From contig BNBX01000011.1 of NCBI GenBank assembly GCA_014656175.1, positions 85,534 through 149,533 of the forward strand: a DNA stretch of 64,000 bases, in the 5' to 3' direction. This document shows positions 8,178 to 16,320 of this stretch, in pieces (position 1 is the stretch's first letter; every line of letters starts with the position of its first letter). The position numbers were made by a program, and so were the translations under genes. The notes under the pieces are model-generated. The model did no database searches. It was not told the DNA's origin and saw nothing but the letters and a program-made list of their open reading frames with translations. This DNA is from Streptomyces werraensis. GTDB lineage: Bacteria > Actinomycetota > Actinomycetes > Streptomycetales > Streptomycetaceae.

Positions 8178-9587
8178 ATGACGGATCACCAGCATGCCGC
8201 GTCGGGTCCGGGACCGCGTCCCGGGTCCGGACCCGGCGCGCCCGCCGCGGGCCCCTCGCGTGCGGGCGCGGGGAAGGAGGGGACGGCCGGCGCACCGGCG
8301 GGGGCCGTCGACCCCGGCCGGCACTTCCGGCGCGACCGGCGCCACCAGATGTTCGGCGGCGTCTGCTCCGGTCTCGCCCGGCAGTACGACATGGACCCGG
8401 TGATCTTCCGGATCACGCTCGCCGTGCTCTCCGCGACCGGTGGCATCGGCCTCATCTTCTACGGCTTCGCCTGGCTGTTCGTCCCGTACGACGACGAGGA
8501 CGAGAACCAGGTCCGCCGGCTGCTCACCGGCCGGGTCGACGGCCACACGCTGGCGGCGGTGCTGTTCGCGCTGGTCGGCTGCGGGATCTTCCTGTCCATG
8601 CTGAGCAACGACGGGGTGCTGAGCTTCGCCGTCATACTGTCCCTGCTGCTCGCGGGCGCCGCGTACTGGTCGCGGCGGCGCGGTACGCCGAGCCCGGACC
8701 CGATAGCCGCGCAGGCCGCCGCCGACGCCCCGCCCGAGCCGCAGGCCCCGCCGGTCCCGGCCGCGTATCCGTCGTGGTGGCGCGAGCCCATCGTCAAGGA
8801 CGGCACCTATGTCGGGGGCACGGGTTATCTGTGGGGCCCGGAGGACTCGCGGGATCTGGACATCGCCACCGCGGTCGGCGTCGGCGTCCGCTCCGGCAGC
8901 GGCGGCGTGAAGGACGTGTGGCGCCCGCCGCAGGCGCGCCCGCCCCAGCCGAGAGGCCCGCGGGGGATCGGCGGCCGGGTCTTCCTGTTCGCGCTGCTCG
9001 CGGCCGGTCTGGGCACGGGCCTCACCTGGGAGACGCAGCCCCTCGGCACCAGCCTGCAGACGGGTCTGGCGTGCGCCTTGGGCGTCATCGGCCTCGGGAT
9101 CGCCGTCAGCGCCTTCCTGGGCCGCACGGGTGCCGGATCGGTCGTCCTCGCGCTCCTCACGGCGGGCCTGCTCGCCGGATCGACCGCCGTGCCCGACGAC
9201 ATCGGCACGGACTGGACCCGCACGGGCTGGCAGCCCGCCTCGGTCGCGCAGATTCGCCCCGTGTACGACCTGGGCGCCGGCGAGGGGGAACTGGACCTGT
9301 CGGCGGTCCGCGTCCCCGCGGGCGACACGGTCTCCACGCAGGTCGAGGTGGGACTGGGCCGCATCCATGTGATCGTCCCGCAGGACGTGACCGTGCGGCT
9401 GCACGTCGAGGTGGGGCTCGGTGACATCCAGGTGCCGGGCGACGGACGGAAGGACGTGGACGTGGCACCGGGCAAGTACAAGGAGATGACTCTGGAGCCG
9501 CCCGCCGGCGCCGGGAAGGCGGGCACGTTGCGGCTCGACCTCCGGGTCGGCGCGGGGCAGGCGGAGGTGAGCCGTGCTGCGTCATGA
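8178..9587 (+). CDS. PspC-domain / LiaF-like membrane protein
   Basis: Membrane protein of 469 residues. After a Gly/Pro-rich N terminus a PspC domain begins near residue 48 (RHFRRDRRHQMFGGVCSGLA) and holds the first spans. Further spans lie around AAVLFALVGCGIFLSML, FAVILSLLLAGAAYW, VFLFALLAAGLGTGL, ACALGVIGLGIAVSAFL and VVLALLTAGLLAG. The C-terminal 140 residues form a repetitive beta domain (VEVGLGRIHVIVPQDV, VEVGLGDIQVPGDG) like the LiaF/DUF4097 domain of envelope stress proteins. It faces the sensor kinase gene and shares its ATCAGGG boxes. It is probably either the modulator or the main output of that two-component system. Confidence 0.87.
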   Translation: MTDHQHAASGPGPRPGSGPGAPAAGPSRAGAGKEGTAGAPAGAVDPGRHFRRDRRHQMFGGVCSGLARQYDMDPVIFRITLAVLSATGGIGLIFYGFAWLFVPYDDEDENQVRRLLTGRVDGHTLAAVLFALVGCGIFLSMLSNDGVLSFAVILSLLLAGAAYWSRRRGTPSPDPIAAQAAADAPPEPQAPPVPAAYPSWWREPIVKDGTYVGGTGYLWGPEDSRDLDIATAVGVGVRSGSGGVKDVWRPPQARPPQPRGPRGIGGRVFLFALLAAGLGTGLTWETQPLGTSLQTGLACALGVIGLGIAVSAFLGRTGAGSVVLALLTAGLLAGSTAVPDDIGTDWTRTGWQPASVAQIRPVYDLGAGEGELDLSAVRVPAGDTVSTQVEVGLGRIHVIVPQDVTVRLHVEVGLGDIQVPGDGRKDVDVAPGKYKEMTLEPPAGAGKAGTLRLDLRVGAGQAEVSRAAS

Positions 9588-9822
9588 GTTCCAGCCCGGC
9601 CGGCTGATCGCGGGCACCGCCCTCGTCGCGGCGGCGGTGATCTACGGCGGGGACGCGGGAGGGGCCTGGGAGACACCGTGGTTCGTGATGATCCCGCTCG
9701 TCGTGGGCGGCCTCTGCCTGGCCGGCGCGGTGGGTGCCGTCACCGGACAGGTGCGCCGCCGCGGCCGCCCTGCACCGGAAGGAGCGGACGCGGACGGCCA
9801 CGCGCGGACGACGGGAGGCTAG
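9574..9822 (+). CDS. Small two-span membrane protein coupled to the PspC protein
   Basis: Protein of 82 residues whose GTG start (9574) lies inside the last codons of the PspC gene, giving a 14-base overlap and probable translational coupling. Two hydrophobic segments are visible (LIAGTALVAAAVIYGG and WFVMIPLVVGGLCLAGAVGAV), followed by an Arg-rich then acidic tail. No family is recognised. It probably belongs to the same membrane-stress unit. Confidence 0.7.
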   Translation: MLRHEFQPGRLIAGTALVAAAVIYGGDAGGAWETPWFVMIPLVVGGLCLAGAVGAVTGQVRRRGRPAPEGADADGHARTTGG

Positions 9823-10340
9823 AGGGTTCCGCGCCGGCGTCGTGCGCGAAGAGCGGCGTCCACGGACAGCAGCGGGGCCCCGGCCAGGATCAGCGGGGTC
9901 CAGGCCATGAGGTACGGCAGGTCGTTGCCGTAGTAGTACGGCTCGGCGGCCCAGCTCACGGTCAGCCACAGGCTGAGCGAGATCAGCGCCCCGCCGAGGG
10001 CGGCGATCCGGGTGAGCAGTCCGAGCAGGGTGCCGATGCCGACGGCCAGTTCGCCGAAGGCGATGGCGTAGCCGAAGCCGACGGGGCTCTCCAGCGCCAT
10101 GTCGACCAGCGCAGGGATGGCGGAGGAGTCGCGGACGGCGCGCATCATGTCGCCGACCGACCCGGCGCCGGAGTCCTTGAGGAAGGCGCTGTCGGTGAGC
10201 TTGTCGAGGCCGGCGTAGACGAAGGTGACGCCGAGGAAGATCCGCAGGGGCAGCAGGGCGTAGCGGGCGGCGGTGTCCTGCGGCCCGCCGTCGCCGTCGG
10301 GACGGGGGGTGTGACTGTCTGCGCGCATGCCGTGCGTCAT
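9819..10340 (-). CDS. DoxX family membrane protein
   Basis: Four-span membrane protein of 173 residues of the DoxX family, proteins linked to quinone/thiol redox and often of unclear substrate. The spans lie around LLPLRIFLGVTFVYAGLDKL, GYAIAFGELAVGIGTLLGLL, IAALGGALISLSLWLTVSW and YLMAWTPLILAGAPLL, with the family pattern FLGVTFVYAGLDKL at the first. I prefer the ATG at 10340 (MTHGMRADS) to an upstream start at 10451, which adds a charged stretch with no homology I know. Its stop codon overlaps the convergent gene by four bases (9819-9822). Confidence 0.85.
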   Translation of the reverse strand: MTHGMRADSHTPRPDGDGGPQDTAARYALLPLRIFLGVTFVYAGLDKLTDSAFLKDSGAGSVGDMMRAVRDSSAIPALVDMALESPVGFGYAIAFGELAVGIGTLLGLLTRIAALGGALISLSLWLTVSWAAEPYYYGNDLPYLMAWTPLILAGAPLLSVDAALRARRRRGTL

Positions 10341-10481
10341 GTCGCCGCTGCCTCTCGACTCCGGGCCCACCTGGACAGACCGAACGTACGGCAATAGGCG
10401 TCGGATGAACCCGGTCGACAGCGTTTTCTCAGGGAAGCGACAGCGACCCACCAGCTACGGCGCCGCCCCGCAGTCCCACCG

Positions 10482-11762
10482 TCACTCCGTGACGTCGATG
10501 GTGTAGCGGTTGGTCTCCACGCCGGCCGCGGTGACCACCTGCACGTCGACCCGGCCCGGCTCCACGTCCGCGGGGACCGGCACGGTCAGCAGGTCGTCGG
10601 CCGGGTTGTCGAAGCCGCCCACCACCGGCACCAGCGGCACATGGACGTTCACCGGGCCGACCCGCACCACCATGCGCGCCAGCCGGTCCGCGCCCTGCGC
10701 CCCGGCCGGGACGAACCCGGTGCCGCGGATCTCGATGTCGTCGCCGGTGCGGATGGGCGCGTCCAGGTCGCCGGCCTCCCGGGCCCGCACCACGGACAGG
10801 ATCACCGGGCGCCCGCCCTCGGCGTACTTGCCCGCGAGGTAGGTGCCCGCCGACACCAGCACGATCACGGCCAGTCCCCAGGGCAGGTCGGGCAGTTGGT
10901 CGGGGCGGCGGGCCAGCCGTACGGCGGCGAAGGCGAGGGCGACGGCGTTGACGGCGACGTACTGGATGTCGGCGAAGCTGCCGCGCCCTGAGTCGTCGGT
11001 GAGCAGGTCGGCCGCCCTGGGCCGGTGGGCGCGCACCTTCTGCAGCCGCTGCCCCTGCACCCGCAGCGCGACCACCCGGCGCACCAGCACGGCGATCCCG
11101 CAGACCACGGCGAGCACGGTCACCACGCCGGCGCCGCGGGCGAGTTCCAGGCCGTCGATCAGCGCGTCCCGTTCCCGGTGGTCGGAGGCGGCCGCGAGCC
11201 GCCCCACCAGTACGAGGACGGCGAACGCGACGAGCAGCACCCAGGAGCCCGCCACCGTGCGGGACGTGGAGAGCCGGTTGTCCTCGCCGATGACCGGGGC
11301 GAGCGCGCCGCCGCGCGCCCGGTGGAACCAGGACGCCGCGGTGAGCGCCCCCGCCACCAGCACCGCGGACAGCAGCCCCGCGGTGCGCGCCGAGGTCCAG
11401 CCCGCGCCGATCGCGGTGAGCGCCTGCACGAGCAGCAGCACGAGGACCCCGGCCCAGACGACGGCCGCGGTCCGCTGCCAGAGGCGGGCCAGCCAGGCGG
11501 CGCCCTCGGCCCGGCCGCGTTCGGCCACCGCCTCTGCGGCCTGGGCGAGTTCCTCGGAGACCCACTGCCGGGAGGCGGAGGCGGAGTGGGCCACCGCGGC
11601 CGGGAGCCCCCGGCCGGTGGCGTACTCGTCCCGCTTCACCAGGAACGCGGCGACCGCGCGCCGATGCCCCTCACGCGCCCCGTGCGGACAGTCCCCGCAG
11701 GTGCAGCCGCCCTCGTGGGCAGCCGGGTCCGCCCCGCCCTGTCTCGCCTCCTGCACCGCCAC
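10482..11762 (-). CDS. Six-span membrane protein with C-terminal beta domain, conserved hypothetical
   Basis: Protein of 426 residues with a Cys-rich N terminus (CTCGDCPHG, residues about 20-28) that could bind a metal. Six hydrophobic segments follow: about 101-121, 125-145, 172-188, 212-228, 270-285 and 300-318. The C-terminal 90 residues are a predicted beta domain beginning IRTGDDIEIRGTGF, which resembles an IPT/TIG-like Ig fold that would lie outside the last span. I do not recognise a characterised family. A 199-base gap separates it from the aldolase gene. Confidence 0.7.
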   Translation of the reverse strand: MAVQEARQGGADPAAHEGGCTCGDCPHGAREGHRRAVAAFLVKRDEYATGRGLPAAVAHSASASRQWVSEELAQAAEAVAERGRAEGAAWLARLWQRTAAVVWAGVLVLLLVQALTAIGAGWTSARTAGLLSAVLVAGALTAASWFHRARGGALAPVIGEDNRLSTSRTVAGSWVLLVAFAVLVLVGRLAAASDHRERDALIDGLELARGAGVVTVLAVVCGIAVLVRRVVALRVQGQRLQKVRAHRPRAADLLTDDSGRGSFADIQYVAVNAVALAFAAVRLARRPDQLPDLPWGLAVIVLVSAGTYLAGKYAEGGRPVILSVVRAREAGDLDAPIRTGDDIEIRGTGFVPAGAQGADRLARMVVRVGPVNVHVPLVPVVGGFDNPADDLLTVPVPADVEPGRVDVQVVTAAGVETNRYTIDVTE

Positions 11763-11961
11763 GCCCGAAGCCGCCTTCCCGCACTACCCGACACATCTCG
11801 ACACACCATGACCGCCGTCGGCGGCCACCGGACAACTCCCCCGCGTCGAGAGCGAATTGTGCCCTACGCCACGCCCGTCCCGTCCCCCGGGCCGGATCGC
11901 CGCGGGTGAACGTCGAGGCGTCAGGTTGACGCGCGCTCCCCTTCGTACGAACGACGCGCGC

Positions 11962-12756
11962 TCAGTCCAGCAGATCCGGTTCGCTGCGCGTGATCTCCCG
12001 CCACATCGGCTGGTAGTTGATCCACGCCACCAGGTCCCCGCCCAGCTGCTCCCGCGTGGCCACCGCCTGCCGGTGGTCGATCAGCACGGGCCGTCCGGCC
12101 GCCCGCGCGGTGAGCTGCACCTGGCAGGAGCGTTCCATGGTCATGAACCACCAGGCCGCCGCGTCCACCGAGTCGCCCACGGTCAGCAGCCCGTGGTTGC
12201 GCAGCACCAGCGCCTTGCGGGTGCCGAGGGCGGCGGCGATGCGGCGGCCCTCCTCGGGGTCGACGGTGACGGAGGTGTAGGCGTCGTAGAGGGCGTGGTC
12301 CTCGTAGAAGGCGCAGCTCTCCTGGGTGATCGGGTCGAGCAGCTCGCCGAGGGCGGCGAGGGCGCGGCCGTGCACGGAGTGGCAGTGGGCGACGGCGACG
12401 ACGTCGGGCCGGGCCGCGTGCACCTGGGCGTGCACGGCGAAGGCGGCCTGGTTGACGTGGTGTCCGCCCTCGACGACCTGGCCGTCCTGGTTGGCGAGCA
12501 CCAGATCGCTCACGGTGACGTGCCGGAAGGGCATGCCGAACGGGTTGACCCAGAAGCAGTCGCTGAACTCGGGGTCGCGTGCGGTGATGTGCCCGGAGAC
12601 GCCGTCCTCGTAGCCGAGCCGGCCGAACAGCCGCAGCGCGCCCGCCAGCCGCTCCTTGCGGTGCCTGCGCTCGTCCTCGAGGGACTCGTGCATGGGCGGC
12701 ATGGCGAACTGCAGTTTGTCGGTGGGCACCGGCAGGGGCGGAGTGGGCCCGTGCAT
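11962..12756 (-). CDS. Class II aldolase/adducin family protein
   Basis: Zinc-dependent class II aldolase-fold protein of 264 residues, the family of fuculose-phosphate aldolase and of sugar epimerases. The metal site is visible as HCHSVHGRAL together with NHGLLTVG. Conserved SGHITARDP and WVNPFGMPF lie in the N-terminal half. The ATG at 12756 is preferred over an in-frame start at 12843, which would add a region outside the fold and run into the operator-like repeats. The substrate cannot be read from the sequence, and no partner kinase or isomerase gene is adjacent. Confidence 0.85.
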   Translation of the reverse strand: MHGPTPPLPVPTDKLQFAMPPMHESLEDERRHRKERLAGALRLFGRLGYEDGVSGHITARDPEFSDCFWVNPFGMPFRHVTVSDLVLANQDGQVVEGGHHVNQAAFAVHAQVHAARPDVVAVAHCHSVHGRALAALGELLDPITQESCAFYEDHALYDAYTSVTVDPEEGRRIAAALGTRKALVLRNHGLLTVGDSVDAAAWWFMTMERSCQVQLTARAAGRPVLIDHRQAVATREQLGGDLVAWINYQPMWREITRSEPDLLD

Positions 12757-12838
12757 GAGTCCTCCCGCGGGGGGTTCGCGTACGGGGCGGAAGTTACCCG
12801 TGGGGCGCGCCGTACGACAGCTCTGTGCCGTAACACCG

Positions 12839-12889
12839 GACATCCGCCGGATACCCGGAGGACCACCCGGATACCCGACAGAGGATGTC
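12839..12889. promoter_or_regulatory. Paired 11-bp repeats in the aldolase/PNPOx divergent interval
   Basis: CCGGATACCCG occurs at 12847-12857 and 12867-12877, exactly 20 bases apart (two helical turns). The pair is enclosed by an inverted repeat GACATCC (12839-12845) and GGATGTC (12883-12889). The site lies between divergent genes and looks like an operator for a dimeric or tetrameric regulator. No regulator gene is adjacent. Confidence 0.45.
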
Positions 12890-12913
12890 GGTTTTCCGGG
12901 TCACACTCGCTCC

Positions 12914-13441
12914 ATGAGCACGCACGCGGACACGCACACGGACACGGACGGCCGGAGGGACGCCGGCGTCACCTGGGGAGAATTCGCCGCGGCCGAGCCG
13001 GACCTGGCCCGGACCGTCGAGGAACGCTTCGCCGCCCACACGCACCACGTCCTCGCGACCCTCCGCAAGGACGGCTCGCCGCGCACCACGGGCCTGGAGG
13101 TGCGCTTCCTGGACGGCGAACTGTGGTTCGGGATGATGCCGGGGTCGATGAAGGCGCTGGACCTGCGCCGCGACCCCCGCTTCTCGCTCCAGGCCAACCC
13201 GGGCGAGGGCACGACCATGGGCGGCGGCGACGTGCGCGTCGCCGGCCGGGCGGTGGAGGTGCCGAAGGACGACACGGAGACCCGCGCCCGGTACGTCGAA
13301 GAGGTGGAACCGCCGGAGCCGTTCCACCTCTTCCGCACCGAGGTCACGGAGGTCGTGCGGACCTCCGTGGAGGACGAGAAGTATCTCGTCGTGCAGGTCT
13401 GGAAGCCCGGAGCGCCGGTGCGCACGCTCAAGCGGACGTGA
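12914..13441 (+). CDS. Pyridoxamine 5'-phosphate oxidase-fold (FMN/F420-binding) protein
   Basis: Protein of 175 residues with the split-barrel fold of the PNPOx family: HHVLATLRKDGSPRTTGLEVRFLDGELWFG is the typical first hairpin (about 45-75), and KALDLRRDPRFSLQ the next helix. Actinobacterial members bind FMN or F420 and act on varied substrates, so the reaction is not assigned. The ATG at 12914 follows a His/Asp/Thr-rich N-terminal segment (THADTHTDTDGRRD) that is probably disordered. It ends 18 bases before the stop of convergent guaA. Confidence 0.8.
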   Translation: MSTHADTHTDTDGRRDAGVTWGEFAAAEPDLARTVEERFAAHTHHVLATLRKDGSPRTTGLEVRFLDGELWFGMMPGSMKALDLRRDPRFSLQANPGEGTTMGGGDVRVAGRAVEVPKDDTETRARYVEEVEPPEPFHLFRTEVTEVVRTSVEDEKYLVVQVWKPGAPVRTLKRT

Positions 13442-13459
13442 CCCGGGACCGCTCGGGGA

Positions 13460-15040
13460 CTACTCCCACTCGATGGTGCCCGGCGGCTTGGACGTGACGT
13501 CCAGCACGACCCGGTTGACGTCCCGGACCTCGTTGGTGATCCGCGTGGAGATCTTCGCGAGGACGTCGTACGGCAGCCGCGACCAGTCGGCGGTCATGGC
13601 GTCCTCCGAGGACACCGGGCGCAGCACGATCGGGTGACCGTAGGTGCGGCCGTCGCCCTGGACGCCGACCGAGCGGACATCGGCGAGCAGCACCACGGGG
13701 CACTGCCAGATGTCGCGGTCGAGGCCGGCCGCGGTCAGCTCCTCGCGGGCGATCGCGTCGGCCTCGCGGAGCAGGTCGAGCCGCTCCTTGGTGACCTCGC
13801 CGACGATGCGGATGCCCAGGCCGGGGCCGGGGAAGGGCTGCCGGTGGACGATCTCCTCGGGCAGGCCGAGCTCCTGGCCGACCATCCGGACCTCGTCCTT
13901 GAACAGCTTGCGCAGCGGCTCGATCAGCTTGAACTCGAGGTCTTCGGGCAGGCCGCCCACGTTGTGGTGGGACTTGATGTTGGCGGTGCCGGTGCCGCCG
14001 CCGGACTCGACGACGTCCGGGTAGAGGGTGCCCTGCACCAGGAACTCCACCGCGGGGCCCTCGTCCGCGATGATCTCGGCCTGGGCCTGCTCGAAGACCC
14101 GGATGAACTCACGGCCGATGATCTTGCGCTTCTGCTCGGGGTCGGAGACCCCGGCCAGCGCCTTCAGGAACCGCTCCTCGGCGTCCACGACCTTGAGCTG
14201 AACGCCGGTCGCGGCGACGAAGTCCTTCTCGACCTGCTCGGTCTCGCCCTTGCGCATCAGGCCGTGGTCCACGTAGACGCAGGTCAGCTGGGAGCCGATG
14301 GCCTTCTGCACCAGCGCGGCGGCCACGGCGGAGTCCACGCCGCCGGACAGGCCGCAGATGGCGCGCTTGTCGCCGACCATCTCGCGGATGGCGGCCACCT
14401 GCTCGTCGATGACGTTGCCGGTGGTCCAGCTCGGCGTGAGGCCCGCGCCGCGGTACAGGAAGTGCTCCAGCACCTGCTGCCCGTAGGTGGAGTGCATCAC
14501 CTCGGGGTGGTACTGGACGCCGTAGAGCTTCTTCTCGTCGTTCTCGAAGGCGGCGACCGGCACGACGTCCGTGGACGCGGTGACGGTGAAGCCCTCGGGG
14601 GCGGCGGAGCAGGCGTCGCCGTGCGACATCCAGACCGCCTGCTCCTCGGGGGTGCCCTCGAAGAGGGTGGAGGAGTTCTTGGCGACGTGCAGGCCGGTGC
14701 GGCCGTACTCACGGGCGCCGGTGTTGTCCACCTGGCCGCCCAGGGTCTGGGCCATGAGCTGGAAGCCGTAGCACATGCCGAAGACGGGGACGCCGGCCTC
14801 GAACAGCTCGCGGTCGAGGCGGGGGGCGCCCTCCTCGTACACGGACGAGGGGCCGCCGGAGAGGATGATCGCCGCGGGGTTCTTGGCGAGGATGTCCGCG
14901 ACCGGCATGGTGCTCGGCACGATCTCGCTGTAGACCCGCGCCTCGCGGACGCGACGGGCGATGAGCTGGGCGTACTGCGCGCCGAAGTCGACGACCAGGA
15001 CGGTGTCGGGCGCGTTGGCAGCGGGAGTCGCTGATGACAC
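13460..15040 (-). CDS. guaA: GMP synthase (glutamine-hydrolysing)
   Basis: Converts XMP to GMP with ATP and glutamine; 526 residues, normal length. The N-terminal class I amidotransferase domain shows VVDFGAQYAQLIARR, the nucleophile Cys in FGMCYGFQLM and the His-Glu pair in GVQYHPEV. The ATP-pyrophosphatase domain has the P-loop LSGGVDSAVAA. The C-terminal dimerisation domain ends RVVLDVTSKPPGTIEWE, the standard GuaA terminus. Together with guaB and guaB3 some 20 kb away it completes the IMP to GMP branch. It is divergent from the chorismate mutase transcript. Confidence 0.98.
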   Translation of the reverse strand: MSSATPAANAPDTVLVVDFGAQYAQLIARRVREARVYSEIVPSTMPVADILAKNPAAIILSGGPSSVYEEGAPRLDRELFEAGVPVFGMCYGFQLMAQTLGGQVDNTGAREYGRTGLHVAKNSSTLFEGTPEEQAVWMSHGDACSAAPEGFTVTASTDVVPVAAFENDEKKLYGVQYHPEVMHSTYGQQVLEHFLYRGAGLTPSWTTGNVIDEQVAAIREMVGDKRAICGLSGGVDSAVAAALVQKAIGSQLTCVYVDHGLMRKGETEQVEKDFVAATGVQLKVVDAEERFLKALAGVSDPEQKRKIIGREFIRVFEQAQAEIIADEGPAVEFLVQGTLYPDVVESGGGTGTANIKSHHNVGGLPEDLEFKLIEPLRKLFKDEVRMVGQELGLPEEIVHRQPFPGPGLGIRIVGEVTKERLDLLREADAIAREELTAAGLDRDIWQCPVVLLADVRSVGVQGDGRTYGHPIVLRPVSSEDAMTADWSRLPYDVLAKISTRITNEVRDVNRVVLDVTSKPPGTIEWE

Positions 15041-15166
15041 GAGGTGCCTTCCGGCGGTGGGGAGGGGGTCTTGTGCCTCCCGATTCTACCGAGACGGCGA
15101 CGCGGTCCGTCCCGGCCCGATCCGCGCCCGGCCTCCCGTGCCACGTCTCACCATGCGGCCCTGGCG

Positions 15167-15195
15167 TTGGACGGACCGGGCCGACCGGGCATACT
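15167..15195 (+). promoter_or_regulatory. Promoter of the chorismate mutase leader transcript
   Basis: TTGGAC (15167-15172) and CATACT (15190-15195) are spaced by 17 bases, close to the principal sigma factor consensus. The A of the leader-peptide ATG (15202) is the seventh base after the -10 hexamer, so the transcript would be leaderless, which is common in Streptomyces. Confidence 0.7.
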
Positions 15196-15201
15196 GGCCC
15201 C

Positions 15202-15273
15202 ATGCTCACGCACCCGACCTTCCTCTTTACCTATGGCACCCGGCCCGCCGGCTGCCATGGTCGTGCTGCTTGA
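15202..15273 (+). CDS. Putative leader peptide with Phe-Leu-Phe-Thr-Tyr, chorismate mutase attenuator
   Basis: Open frame of 23 codons that begins at the predicted transcription start and ends just before a strong hairpin. Codons 7-11 read Phe-Leu-Phe-Thr-Tyr and include TTT and TAT, both rare in this G+C-rich genome. A self-complementary element (15233-15258, ATGGCA with TGCCAT around CCGGC/GCCGG) overlaps the Tyr codon. This is the arrangement of a ribosome-mediated attenuator, and the amino acids fit, since chorismate mutase feeds Phe and Tyr synthesis. The peptide itself has no expected function. Expression and control have not been shown here. Confidence 0.6.
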   Translation: MLTHPTFLFTYGTRPAGCHGRAA

Positions 15274-15292
15274 GCAACTGACAAGCGACTTC

Positions 15293-15328
15293 CCAGGCGC
15301 CCCGGGCCGACAGGTCCGGGGCGCCTGG
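15293..15328 (+). terminator. Attenuator-type hairpin before the chorismate mutase gene
   Basis: CCAGGCGCCCCGG (15293-15305) and CCGGGGCGCCTGG (15316-15328) form a perfect 13-bp stem with a 10-base loop, followed by GCGTTTC. Two competing pairings are visible: CGGCCCG (15241-15247) with CGGGCCG (15303-15309), and GGTCCGG (15313-15319) with CCGGACC (15336-15342). Mutually exclusive stems of this kind are expected of an attenuator. The T-run is short, so termination may be partial. Confidence 0.6.
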
Positions 15329-15381
15329 CGTTTCACCGGACCGCGTCGCTCCGGGGCCACCACCCACCGAGGAGCCCCGAC

Positions 15382-15678
15382 ATGACCGCCACCACCACCG
15401 AGCCCACCGAGAAGACCGGCGCCCGCACCGCCGAGGCCGCCGAGCTGATCAGCGACGCCCGTGAGCGGATCGACGCACTGGACGACCGGATCATCGGTCT
15501 GGTGCAGGAACGGATGGCGGTCTCCGCCGTGATCCAGAAGGAGCGGATCGCCTCCGGCGGCCGCCGTGTGAACCTCTCCCGCGAGATGGAGATCCTCGCC
15601 ACGTACCGGAACGCCCTGGGCAAGCCGGGCACCGCCCTCGCCATGACGCTGCTGGAGCTGTGCCGGGGCAAGATCTGA
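15382..15678 (+). CDS. Chorismate mutase (AroQ class)
   Basis: Small all-helical chorismate mutase of 98 residues, converting chorismate to prephenate for Phe and Tyr. The AroQ pattern is visible: an N-terminal Arg-containing helix ARERIDALDDRIIGLVQERM, then VIQKERIASGGRRVNLSREMEIL with the conserved Arg and Glu. No prephenate dehydratase or dehydrogenase domain is fused. The ATG at 15382 follows GAGGAG (15369-15374). It is preceded by the leader peptide and hairpin described above, and the guaA gene is divergent. Confidence 0.92.
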   Translation: MTATTTEPTEKTGARTAEAAELISDARERIDALDDRIIGLVQERMAVSAVIQKERIASGGRRVNLSREMEILATYRNALGKPGTALAMTLLELCRGKI

Positions 15679-15989
15679 ATCCGCGTTCCCGGTACCGGCG
15701 TACGGATCGCGGTGATCGCGTGCGGATCGCCTCTCACCCGTACGGTGCGTGACCGGCGGGCCGGGCGGGTCGTTGGTCCCGGTGTCCGCGCCAGCCAGGG
15801 GCGGACCGGAGCAGCATCACGCGTGGCTCGCCGGAGCGATGAGACGGACGGCTCGTGCCGTGCGTCGTGGGACCTCGTTCCGGTACCGGTGACCGGGAGG
15901 CAGGGGACAGCCGCCCCGGTCACGCGAGAGATCGGCCGGCCCCGGGGACGCCCGGGGCCGGCCGACGCGTGTACGGGCTCCGGCACCGC
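15679..15989. other. Intergenic region without a supported gene
   Basis: 311 bases between the chorismate mutase gene and a small minus-strand gene. All frames crossing it lack the strong G/C bias at third positions seen in neighbouring genes. A cluster of GATCGCG-like repeats lies at about 15707-15728. No clear terminator or promoter was found. Confidence 0.5.
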
Positions 15990-16310
15990 TCAGGTACGGG
16001 TGACGACCCCGCACTCGTCCGGGTCACCGTCGCGGGACACGCCCGTGCTGCGGTCGTACGGGTCGCGGGCCCCGCCGGTCCGCGGGGGCCCGGTCCGCAG
16101 GTCGCCGAAGAAGGACGGGTTGATCAGCCCGTCGCCCCTGCGGCAGTCGTCGTCGCTTGTCTCACTCGCGTGGTCCCGGATCCACAGACGACCCTCGGTG
16201 CCCCGGTAGCGGGCGAGGTCCGCGACGTCCACCTGGAGCACCCGGAGGACGATCACCCGGGTCGTCTCGTCGCCGCCGGCGCGGGCCACCCCGTAGACGA
16301 CCTTCGTCAC
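15990..16310 (-). CDS. Small hypothetical protein
   Basis: Frame of 106 codons from a GTG at 16310. It is supported mainly by codon use: nearly every third position is G or C, unlike the sequence on either side, and an in-frame stop lies just upstream of the GTG. The N-terminal half (VIVLRVLQVDVADLARYR) is partly hydrophobic, and the C-terminal half is rich in Asp, Gly and Arg with two cysteines. No signal peptide or domain is recognised and no good ribosome site precedes the start. Confidence 0.5.
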   Translation of the reverse strand: MTKVVYGVARAGGDETTRVIVLRVLQVDVADLARYRGTEGRLWIRDHASETSDDDCRRGDGLINPSFFGDLRTGPPRTGGARDPYDRSTGVSRDGDPDECGVVTRT

Positions 16311-16320
16311 CGTGTCCGTA

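Noticed and set aside
14725..14733. Other TTGTCCAC-like strings (also near 4033 and 4124)
   Set aside because: They are single, inexact and inside coding sequence, unlike the exact pair at 33418-33450.
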